Shown in pieces: positions 1 to 7,747 of a DNA stretch of 46,686 nt. The stretch is from UBA1268 sp002694955 (lineage in GTDB: Bacteria; Planctomycetota; Planctomycetia; Pirellulales; UBA1268). Below the pieces are notes generated by a model. It was given only the letters and a program-made list of their open reading frames with translations. It did no database searches and had not been told where the DNA came from. Both the position numbers and the translations under genes were made by a program. Location of the stretch: positions 1 through 46,686 of the forward strand of contig JALCBP010000016.1 in the NCBI GenBank assembly GCA_028066355.1. The letters run 5' to 3'. The first letter of the stretch is position 1, and each line of letters begins with the position of its first letter.

Positions 1-2468
1 GGCATGACAGGGTGGAGAAGCCTGAGGATGGTATCAAGCCCGAAGAGCAGCATGTGGCAAGCCTGCTGCTTTTTCTTTGCGTCGTTCAGTCGAGGCTTAC
101 ACAGTTCAAGGTAGGCGCTACAGTACTCGTCCCAAGCAAATGCGTAGAGCGTTCTCGCGGCTTCTGCAAAGTGGAAGCTTTCTATTTGCTCAGTAACAGC
201 TGTTGCTACCGTTGACAGTCGGCTCAATAACCAGCGGTCTTCGAGCGGCAGGACTGACGGGTCATGTAGTTTCGGATGGGAAACCGCGATGGCATCGCCC
301 TGAAGATACATGAGCACGAACCGTGTCGCATTCCAGAGTTTATTCGAGAAATTTCGCCCAGCCTCAAATCGTTCACTTACCGCGGCCCCCCGCGGCAGGG
401 CGAGGTCAGCCTTCTCGGTCGCCCATTGGGTACGGAAGTCTTCGTTGCATTTTGGACAGGTGATGCGGGGTTTTGTACGGTTTTTGGTGGTCTGGTCAAT
501 TCGTGCCGAGCACGTTGGGCACTGAAATTCAACTGGCATGCGCACGTCCTGAGTTTCAGTAGCCATTGTTGCCATACCAAAACGAAGGGCATCTGCTCCA
601 AGGAGTGATATGACATCAAGTGGATCGACACCATTCCCTTTGCTTTTGCTCATCGTCTCACCATACCGGTCGAGAATCTTTGGGTGGATTGACACCTGAT
701 GAAATGGAATTTCTCCAGTATTGAAGATACCGAGAATAACCATTCTCGCGACCCAGAGGGTGATGATATCGCGGCTCGTCACCAACGTGCTCGTTGGATA
801 GAACCGGCGCAACATGTCATTGTCGTCTGGCCACCCAAGAGTGGAGTGCGGCCAAAGCGCTGATGAGAACCAGGTGTCGAGCACATCAGGATCGCGTACG
901 AGTGGCTTGTTACTTATGGTGTCGACACCAAGATTTTCTTTTGTGGAACAGAGGAACCAACCCTTTTTGTTTTGGTCAGTCGATACTTCACCGTCATGAG
1001 TCCACGCTACTGTTGAATCATTCGGAAACGTGGCTTTCAATTCTTGTTCACTCACATCAGAGACATGCCATATTGGGATTCTGTGCCCCCACCAGAGTTG
1101 CCGGCTGACTGGCCAGTCACGTTTTTCACCAAGCCAGTCGAGATAACTTTTCGCATATCTTTCTGGGTGTATTTTGACAGTTTTATCTTGAACAGCCCTG
1201 AGAGCGGGTTCCGCAAGGTCTGCCATGCTGATGAACCATTGATCGGCAAGATACGGTTCAATAGGTGTTTTCGATCTGTCGGAGTGGGCTAATTCAATGA
1301 CACGATCTTCTACTTCAACTAGAAGGCCGGCTGTTTCAAGATCAGTCACTACGCTGGTTCGCGCTTTCTTCATCGACAGCCCTTCATACTGGGCGGCGGC
1401 CTTGTTTAAAGTTCCATCCGGTTTGAGGATGTTGATCATCGGCAGCTGGTTGCGGAGGCCGACATCGTAGTCATTTGGATCATGCGCTGGAGTGATCTTT
1501 ACACAACCGGACCCCATTTCTGGTTTCGCCCATTCATCTGCTACAAGAGGAATCGAGCGACCCAACAACGGTAGTTCAACGTGTCGGCCATCGTCTGCCA
1601 TCTCGGCGAGTTTCTCAAGCCCCGGGAGTACCGTCTCCATACGTTGCTGGAGTACTTGAATGTCTGTCTTGATATCGTCTTGGTCTTTGGCGGGCGCCTG
1701 GTTCAATTTTTCTTGTAGTTCAGCGAGCAACGATTGCATTGCTGCTCTTGGGCTTGGATGCACTGCTACCGCTGAATCGCCAAGAAGTGTTTCAGGACGT
1801 GTCGTTGCGACAATTACTTCTGTGGGTTCACCAGGCTTGGGATCAATGACGGGATAGCGGATGTGCCAGAAATGTCCGTTTACTTCTTCGTGGAAGACTT
1901 CATCGTCACTGACGGCTGTTTGCAGAAACGTATCCCAGTTGACAAGTCGCTTTCCGCGACGGACAAGTCCCTGTTTGAAAAGACGAAAGAAGGTTTCGCG
2001 TACGGCTTTTTCGCATTGCGAGTCTAGTGTGAATCGTGTTCTATCCCAATCACAGCTTGCTCCAATATCACGCAACTGACCTAGAATCCGTTTTTCATAT
2101 TGTTCTTTCCATTGCCAGATTCGTTCTACGAGTTTGGTTCGTCCGATATCATGCCGTGAAACTCCTTCTTCCTCGAGGAGCCGGCGCTCAACCACAGCCT
2201 GTGTTGCAATGCCAGCATGATCTGTGCCGGGCATCCAAAGCGTGACGTATCCTTGCATTCGCTTTGTGCGGACAAGGATGTCTTGAAGTGTGTTGTTAAG
2301 CGCATGGCCAAGATGAAGCGCCCCAGTGACATTCGGTGGTGGGATTACGACTGAAAACACTTCTCCCTGCTGTTCAGGCTCGACATGCCAATAGCGATTG
2401 GAATCCCAGAGTGTCTGACAGCGAGTCTGTGCTGCTGCATGATCATAGTGTTTTGGTAATTCGTGCAT
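1..2468 (-). CDS. valS: Valine--tRNA ligase (ValRS), 3' end cut by window edge
   Basis: Class I aminoacyl-tRNA synthetase that charges tRNA-Val in the cytoplasm. About 822 residues are visible, from the ATG at 2468 to the window edge; the end of the anticodon-binding domain and the C-terminal coiled coil are missing. The HIGH motif is HLGH (residues 52-55) within PPPNVTGALHLGH, and the KMSKS motif is TMSKS (about 605-609). The editing domain lies between them. The anticodon-binding domain is recognisable from LYAFAWDEYCSAYLEL. A zinc-ribbon-like insertion with CPTC (650-653) and CPKC (about 670) sits just after the catalytic core. From memory, planctomycete ValRS proteins share such an insertion, but I have not compared it. 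No stop or frameshift is seen. Identity is secure. Confidence 0.97.
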   Translation of the reverse strand, partial: MHELPKHYDHAAAQTRCQTLWDSNRYWHVEPEQQGEVFSVVIPPPNVTGALHLGHALNNTLQDILVRTKRMQGYVTLWMPGTDHAGIATQAVVERRLLEEEGVSRHDIGRTKLVERIWQWKEQYEKRILGQLRDIGASCDWDRTRFTLDSQCEKAVRETFFRLFKQGLVRRGKRLVNWDTFLQTAVSDDEVFHEEVNGHFWHIRYPVIDPKPGEPTEVIVATTRPETLLGDSAVAVHPSPRAAMQSLLAELQEKLNQAPAKDQDDIKTDIQVLQQRMETVLPGLEKLAEMADDGRHVELPLLGRSIPLVADEWAKPEMGSGCVKITPAHDPNDYDVGLRNQLPMINILKPDGTLNKAAAQYEGLSMKKARTSVVTDLETAGLLVEVEDRVIELAHSDRSKTPIEPYLADQWFISMADLAEPALRAVQDKTVKIHPERYAKSYLDWLGEKRDWPVSRQLWWGHRIPIWHVSDVSEQELKATFPNDSTVAWTHDGEVSTDQNKKGWFLCSTKENLGVDTISNKPLVRDPDVLDTWFSSALWPHSTLGWPDDNDMLRRFYPTSTLVTSRDIITLWVARMVILGIFNTGEIPFHQVSIHPKILDRYGETMSKSKGNGVDPLDVISLLGADALRFGMATMATETQDVRMPVEFQCPTCSARIDQTTKNRTKPRITCPKCNEDFRTQWATEKADLALPRGAAVSERFEAGRNFSNKLWNATRFVLMYLQGDAIAVSHPKLHDPSVLPLEDRWLLSRLSTVATAVTEQIESFHFAEAARTLYAFAWDEYCSAYLELCKPRLNDAKKKQQACHMLLFGLDTILRLLHPVM

Positions 2469-2559
2469 AAATTCTTCAGAGGCGGAAATAGAGGATCTGC
2501 CGGCGTGGAAGCCTGTTGATGTTTATGTCTTTAGGCTGACAGTTCACATCGATTAAACA

Positions 2560-2595
2560 GATACGACGTAACTCACGCTAGAGTTACGCCGTATC
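2560..2595 (-). terminator. 15-bp inverted repeat downstream of the MFS gene
   Basis: Two arms, 2560-2574 and 2581-2595, pair over 15 positions with one mismatch and enclose a 6-base loop (ACGCTA). It lies 47 bases beyond the stop of the minus-strand MFS gene and about 90 bases before valS. On the minus strand the stem is followed only by a weak TGTTTAAT stretch. It is therefore an imperfect intrinsic terminator, or an RNA-stabilising 3' stem, between the two genes. Confidence 0.5.
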
Positions 2596-2642
2596 AGCCG
2601 GTGTTCAGAGGAACACATGCAAGATGAGTTCCGGGTGCGGTA

Positions 2643-4235
2643 TTAATATTCACTCGCTGCTGGCGTGTCTTCTGGGCCTGTCCCATCAGGAACTTCATTG
2701 CCCGAAGCGGTGCCGTTGGCATCTTCCGAACCATCGAGATGAATGACTTTATAGCCACCTATAGCCCGATAGTAGATAAGAAGTCCAAGAAATCCAATTG
2801 CCATTGCAGCGGGGATATAACTTGTCAACTTGAGCGCTTGTCGCCCACCGTACAAGTAGGACGCCTGCACAGCTTTGAAGTCAGTAGCCGCATTTTTTAC
2901 GAGAGTTTTTTTCTCGTTATCGGGAATAAGTGTCGCGCTTGTTATGGCTTCTGTTGTCTTTGGTTGCCCGTTAACGAGTTCTGTGCCATTGGCGGCGTTC
3001 AGCTTTGCTGCGTCGAGCGCACGGTATTTATAACCCCATGATTGAGTGAAGTCCGCGGAGGCATAACGATTGAATGTGGCAGGTGCCTTTTCTTCAAGGT
3101 GTTGGCTCATCTCGAAACCCTGTTGGGTGCCTATTCGAGGCCCTGCAATCTGCCCTACGCAAATCATGCCCGCTGCACCAAGTGCACCCATGGCTACAGA
3201 ACCACTCTGCGGATACCGCTCACCAGCAACGCCAAGCATGGTCGGCCAGAGAAAGGCTTTTCCGAATGAATAAAAGGTTGCAGCAACGAAGATCATAAAG
3301 ACACTCTGAATAGGTGAACCAAGCCAAAGCAGCCCAAGACATGCGATGATGCTGCTGCCAAAAAGCAGTCCGATAGGGTTAACCTTGTGCACAATTGGTC
3401 CTGCGAAGAATCGCAAGACAAACATCAGCAGTGACGTATAGACCAGAATCAAAATGGAATTAGGAAGAAGATTCTCCATCAGTTTGGTCATCCATGAATC
3501 AACACCCAGCTCCATATAGCCGACGAGTGCGTGGAGGACGATAAGTACGAGGAACGGTATTGAAATAAAGCATGAAAAAACAGTTGCAAAATTACCGGAT
3601 GATTCCCCCACTGTTTCTGGGAACTTCTCCGGCAGGACCATGATGCCATATAGAACGACTACAACAGAAAAACTTGCCAGGGCCCACTGCCATGGCAATT
3701 GGACAAACCAGGCGTTTTCTCCAATGAATCCAGCGGCAAAAAGACCGCCAACAATCATTCCGGCAGGCCAACCCGCGTGGAGGATATTTAGATAGTGTGT
3801 TTTGTTGTCTGGATATAACTGCGCGATGAGTGGATTAATTACCGCTTCGTAAAGACCCTGACAAATGGAAAAGATAAAGGCACTCCAAAACAGCACGTTA
3901 AAGACCCGTGCCGTTGCATCTTCTGGATTCGTTTGTCGCCACGAGTCGAAAAGAGGATTGGCAAGAAAGAGCATTCCGGCACTTATAAGATGAAATACGC
4001 ACGCAATAAGCAAAAGTTTCTTGTAACCAAATTTCTCAACGAGAATTCCGCCGAAAAAAATCATCAAGCCAAAACCGAGAAAACCAGCGCCAAGAATGGC
4101 TCCAAATTCTGCACCACCAATATTAAACTCTCGTTCCCAGTCCCCACCGGCAGCTGTTCGCGTGGCAAAACCAACGCCAGATGCAACAAGCGTCAAAAAA
4201 CTTGCCAGCATTAATTTTCCACGAGCGAAATTCAT
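2643..4235 (-). CDS. MFS family transporter
   Basis: Integral inner-membrane transporter of the major facilitator superfamily; the substrate cannot be told from sequence. With the ATG at 4235 it has 530 residues and about 12 hydrophobic segments. The loop after the second segment carries the MFS-like stretch GGILVEKFGYKKLL. I chose 4235 because GGAG lies about 12 bases upstream and the first hydrophobic segment then begins within the first 20 residues; an in-frame extension to 4337 adds a non-membrane leader that looks like noise. A hydrophilic insertion of about 90 residues separates the last two membrane segments, and the tail is acidic. It is more than 200 bp from pdxA and probably a separate unit. 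Confidence 0.85.
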   Translation of the reverse strand: MNFARGKLMLASFLTLVASGVGFATRTAAGGDWEREFNIGGAEFGAILGAGFLGFGLMIFFGGILVEKFGYKKLLLIACVFHLISAGMLFLANPLFDSWRQTNPEDATARVFNVLFWSAFIFSICQGLYEAVINPLIAQLYPDNKTHYLNILHAGWPAGMIVGGLFAAGFIGENAWFVQLPWQWALASFSVVVVLYGIMVLPEKFPETVGESSGNFATVFSCFISIPFLVLIVLHALVGYMELGVDSWMTKLMENLLPNSILILVYTSLLMFVLRFFAGPIVHKVNPIGLLFGSSIIACLGLLWLGSPIQSVFMIFVAATFYSFGKAFLWPTMLGVAGERYPQSGSVAMGALGAAGMICVGQIAGPRIGTQQGFEMSQHLEEKAPATFNRYASADFTQSWGYKYRALDAAKLNAANGTELVNGQPKTTEAITSATLIPDNEKKTLVKNAATDFKAVQASYLYGGRQALKLTSYIPAAMAIGFLGLLIYYRAIGGYKVIHLDGSEDANGTASGNEVPDGTGPEDTPAASEY

Positions 4236-4436
4236 GAGTAGTCTCCAGAAGTGTGAATGTGTTGTTGTGGATGCAGCCTGTAACTTGTGCAAAGGGACAC
4301 AATATGAAGGATCATTACGAACCGCCACCCCAGGCAAAAGAATAGAGTCGGTAGCCGGAATTCCTCAAGTCCAAAGTGTTTAAGCCTGTATAGAGAGTCG
4401 AACGGCAGGAATTCATGTTGGCCTTACGGACATTAA

Positions 4437-5453
4437 TCATGGTGCTAAAACTTTCTCTTTAGCGAGCTGCGTTGCGAGTTTGACCGCTTGACGAAGGCTA
4501 CCGGGATCTGCAATGCCTTCCCACGCGATGTCGAATGCCACGCCGTGATCAACACTGGTTCGTATTACCGAGAGGCCGAGGGTAATATTTACTGCTCGGT
4601 CAAAGGCGATCATTTTTACTGGAATGTGACCCTGGTCGTGATACATGCACACCATGGCGTCAAACCGAGAACGTGACAGTGGTGTAAAAGCGGTATCCGC
4701 CGGCACCGGTCCGGTCACATCAATACCTTCTTGTACTGCCTGTGCAACTGCTGGTGCGATCAGATGTTCTTCTTCGGAATTACCAAATAGGCCATGTTCA
4801 CCGGCATGAGGATTCAACCCGCAAACAAGCAGCCGAGGTGCAAGCCCACGAATGGTTTGTAAGGCATTGTGCGTAAGTCGGAGTACCGCAACGATTCGTT
4901 GGGCCGTGAGGGCATGAATTACCTCGGCATATCCAATGTGGGTCGTAACAAAACTACATGCGATATCAGTAGCGTACTGCATCATGCAGGTTTCTGAGGT
5001 TGAGAAATGCTCGGAAAACAGCTCTGTGTGGCCGGGATATGAATGCCCAGCCAAAGATAGTGCTTCTTTGCTAATAGGACAGGTGACGATGGCATCCACC
5101 ATGTTTTGCTTTGCATGTGTAATAGCTTGCAGGCAATATCGAAGTGAAGCGTCACCGCATTGTGGATTTACCTGGCCTGGAACAACATCACCGAGGTCGT
5201 GAGTTGGGCAATGGACGATAGCCGGTCTATCAAGTGATGCCGAGGGTGTGACCACGGGAGTCTTAATTGGCACACCGATGCGGTCGCTTACTTGTTTTAA
5301 TATATTTGAATCACCAAAGATCAGGGGGATTTGATCGAGGCGATCGTTCTGTCCAATCTCGTGGAGAAGCCTAAGACATAATTCAGGCCCTATCCCGGCA
5401 GGATCACCCATCGTGATGGCGAGACGGGGTTTGTTTATAACGCTGGTTGTCAA
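4437..5453 (-). CDS. pdxA: 4-hydroxythreonine-4-phosphate dehydrogenase PdxA
   Basis: NAD-dependent, metal-dependent enzyme of de novo pyridoxal phosphate synthesis (DXP-dependent route). It oxidises 4-phosphohydroxy-L-threonine to a product that PdxJ condenses with deoxyxylulose phosphate. The 338 residues are full family length. Visible motifs are ITMGDPAGIGPE near the N-terminus, SYPGHTELF, and three likely metal-ligand histidines: H172 in TTHIG, H216 in CGLNPHAGE and H272 in YHDQGH. The gene starts 18 bp after the stop of cimA on the same strand, so the two are probably cotranscribed. No pdxJ is in the window. Confidence 0.96.
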   Translation of the reverse strand: MTTSVINKPRLAITMGDPAGIGPELCLRLLHEIGQNDRLDQIPLIFGDSNILKQVSDRIGVPIKTPVVTPSASLDRPAIVHCPTHDLGDVVPGQVNPQCGDASLRYCLQAITHAKQNMVDAIVTCPISKEALSLAGHSYPGHTELFSEHFSTSETCMMQYATDIACSFVTTHIGYAEVIHALTAQRIVAVLRLTHNALQTIRGLAPRLLVCGLNPHAGEHGLFGNSEEEHLIAPAVAQAVQEGIDVTGPVPADTAFTPLSRSRFDAMVCMYHDQGHIPVKMIAFDRAVNITLGLSVIRTSVDHGVAFDIAWEGIADPGSLRQAVKLATQLAKEKVLAP

Positions 5454-5471
5454 TTTAGCACCGAAGAATTC

Positions 5472-7073
5472 TCAGAGAGGAGCTTTGGGGTTACATTCTC
5501 CAGCAGCAAGGTAGAAGTGAAATGAGTCAGCTAGGGCAAGCCAGCTTGCTTCGATTACATTTTCACTCACACCGACAGTGCCCCACACCCGTTCACCATC
5601 GGTACTCTCGATTGATACCCGCACACGTGCTGCTGTCCCTTCCTGCGCATTGATCACGCGAACTTTATAGTCGAGTAGATGCATTCGATTGAGATGAGGA
5701 AAAATGGAGCCAAGAGCTTTTCTAAGGGCAGCATCAAGCGCATTTACTGGACCATCGCCTTCAGCCACTTCATGGCGAACATTGTTACCAACTGAAAGTT
5801 TTACCGTTGCCTCTGTCCGCACATTACCGTCTTCAGGCTCTGAGCTTTCAACGTCTACATTGTAGGTAAGTTTCTTGAACTGTGGTTGGAAGGTACCAGC
5901 ACAACGATCGACGAGGAGGTCAAACGAAGCATCAGCCGCCTCGAACTGCCATCCTTCATTTTCCAGTCGACAAACCTCTTGTAGTACTTTGTCTAAAAGC
6001 ACACGGTCATCTTTCACGTCAGGCCGATTGACCATTGCAGCGATGTTTGATCGGCCAGACAGTTCACTTACAAGAACACGTCTCGAGTTACCCACCAATT
6101 CCGGGCTGATGTGCTCGTACGATTTCGTGGACTTGGCGATCGCATGGACATGCATGCCACCTTTATGGGCGAACGCACTCGCGCCGACATACGGCTGTCC
6201 AGGACGATACGACATGTTTGCCGTTTCGTATACAAAGCGTGACAGTTCTGTCAGGTGTCCGACGCCACCCGCTTCTCCATGCGCTTTTTCTAGGACCACT
6301 GTATCCGGTATTTTTAACGCAAGATTGGCTGCTACTGAAATGATATCGGCATTACCGCAACGCTCGCCGATGCCATTGATGGTGCCTTGAGCCTGTATAC
6401 ATCCGGCACTGATTGCACTCAGGGTATTTGCAACGGCTACATCGCAATCATTGTGACAGTGAATACCAAGGGGCGTCGCAATGGATTGAGCAACTTCGGA
6501 GACAATTATTGCAATTTCCGCTGGGAGAGTGCCACCATTTGTATCACAGAGCACAAGACGGGTTGCACCACCTGCAACTGCTGCCCGGAGCGTCTCGAGT
6601 GAGTACGACGAGTCAAGCTTCCATCCATCAAAGAAATGTTCGGCGTCATAGAATATTTCTCTTGATTTCGATGTGAGGTATTCAACTGTCTCTCCAATCA
6701 TATTGAGATTTTCATCACGACTGACACCAAGGACCGTCTCAACATGGAAACAGGACGTCTTGCCGACAATGGTTACGACTGGTGTTTCTGCTTCGAGAAG
6801 AGCTTTCATGCCTGGGTCAAGCCGCGGCTCTGTACCTCGTCGGCGGGTCATCCCAAATGCACAGAGTTTGGCATTCTTGAGGTTGAGCGCAGAGGCACGG
6901 CTGAAAAATTGGGAATCCTTGGGATTTGAGAGTGGATATCCACCCTCAATGAAGTTCACACCGGCCTCGTCGAGTCGTTTTGCGATTGCGAGTTTGTCTT
7001 CGAGTGAAAAGTTGACTCCTTCTCCCTGTGAACCATCTCGAAGTGTTGTGTCATAAATTTCAATCGTACGCAT
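5472..7073 (-). CDS. cimA: (R)-citramalate synthase, isopropylmalate-synthase-like
   Basis: Likely condenses pyruvate with acetyl-CoA to give citramalate, the first step of the threonine-independent isoleucine route. The 533-residue protein has an HMGL-type TIM barrel: TTLRDGSQGEGV at residues 9-20, IHCHNDCDVAVANT around 204-217 and GTINGIGERCGNADI around 230-244. A LeuA-type dimerisation/allosteric domain occupies roughly 400-530. The opening DTTLRDGSQGEGVNFS with FIEGGYPLSNPKD fits the citramalate synthase branch better than LeuA, though the substrate is inferred from family. The ATG at 7073 is the natural start. The gene lies 18 bp before pdxA; isoleucine synthesis would be feedback-controlled through the C-terminal domain. 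Confidence 0.9.
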   Translation of the reverse strand: MRTIEIYDTTLRDGSQGEGVNFSLEDKLAIAKRLDEAGVNFIEGGYPLSNPKDSQFFSRASALNLKNAKLCAFGMTRRRGTEPRLDPGMKALLEAETPVVTIVGKTSCFHVETVLGVSRDENLNMIGETVEYLTSKSREIFYDAEHFFDGWKLDSSYSLETLRAAVAGGATRLVLCDTNGGTLPAEIAIIVSEVAQSIATPLGIHCHNDCDVAVANTLSAISAGCIQAQGTINGIGERCGNADIISVAANLALKIPDTVVLEKAHGEAGGVGHLTELSRFVYETANMSYRPGQPYVGASAFAHKGGMHVHAIAKSTKSYEHISPELVGNSRRVLVSELSGRSNIAAMVNRPDVKDDRVLLDKVLQEVCRLENEGWQFEAADASFDLLVDRCAGTFQPQFKKLTYNVDVESSEPEDGNVRTEATVKLSVGNNVRHEVAEGDGPVNALDAALRKALGSIFPHLNRMHLLDYKVRVINAQEGTAARVRVSIESTDGERVWGTVGVSENVIEASWLALADSFHFYLAAGECNPKAPL

Positions 7074-7205
7074 GAAGTACCAATTTTTTTGAGGAACGTG
7101 CAGTTTCAGAATACCTTCGTTTCTAATGCTTCGAAACCCATTTAACTATTAGATGCACCTTTTTACTCAGTATTTTTTACTAATAAGTTGGTTCTGAGTT
7201 ACGTC

Positions 7206-7649
7206 TTAAAGATATTTCACTGCTAGTACGCCGCTGACGACCAAAACGACTCCGAGAAGTCTTCCTAATGAGATAGAGTGCTGGTTGATGTTCATGAGGC
7301 CGAAATGATCGATGACTAACGCGCACGTTAGTTGGCCTGCGACGGCTGCCGCAAGGAAAGTCGCGGTACCAAGGCGTGGTACAAGAAGGGTGCCAGAAAG
7401 CACAAAGGCGGCGCCTAGGGGACCCCCGATCCAGTTCCACCATTGAGTGGTGCGAAGGATTCCACTTGTGGGAAGTGGAGGGCGAAGGCAAATCAGGAAC
7501 AATACAGCGCACACCATTGTTCCGGTGATTGAAAAGAAAGCAGCGTACCACGGGCTGTCTAATGACGCGCGAAAGGCACTATTCGCTGCTGCTTGAACTG
7601 CGATGAAGCAACCGGCAAGGGCTGCAGCCCCGACGAACCACCACTGCAT
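7206..7649 (-). CDS. Small DUF606/YdcZ-type membrane protein
   Basis: A 147-residue protein with about five hydrophobic segments and almost no soluble part. The spacing and short polar turns (AAANSAFRASL, FGLMNINQHSISLGR, LGVVLVVSGVLAVKYL at the end) match the DUF606/YdcZ family of the drug/metabolite transporter superfamily. In that family one polypeptide is half a transporter, and pairs are thought to dimerise. The substrate is unknown. A G-run (six G) lies a few bases upstream of the ATG at 7649 and could act as a ribosome binding site. The gene sits between ftsK (98 bp upstream) and cimA (132 bp downstream), which does not suggest a shared function. Confidence 0.78.
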   Translation of the reverse strand: MQWWFVGAAALAGCFIAVQAAANSAFRASLDSPWYAAFFSITGTMVCAVLFLICLRPPLPTSGILRTTQWWNWIGGPLGAAFVLSGTLLVPRLGTATFLAAAVAGQLTCALVIDHFGLMNINQHSISLGRLLGVVLVVSGVLAVKYL

Positions 7650-7747
7650 ATGAAACCCCCCTATAAACCGTCAGGTGCTACCTGAAATGGAAATTTACGT
7701 TGTTGTTATTGCCAGACCGCATGAGTTCAAGGATGAGAATTTAGGAA

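Noticed and set aside
5875..6390. A 171-residue plus-strand ORF inside cimA
   Set aside because: Fully antisense to a conserved enzyme; the translated sequence is Ser/Arg/Pro-rich noise with no family motif.
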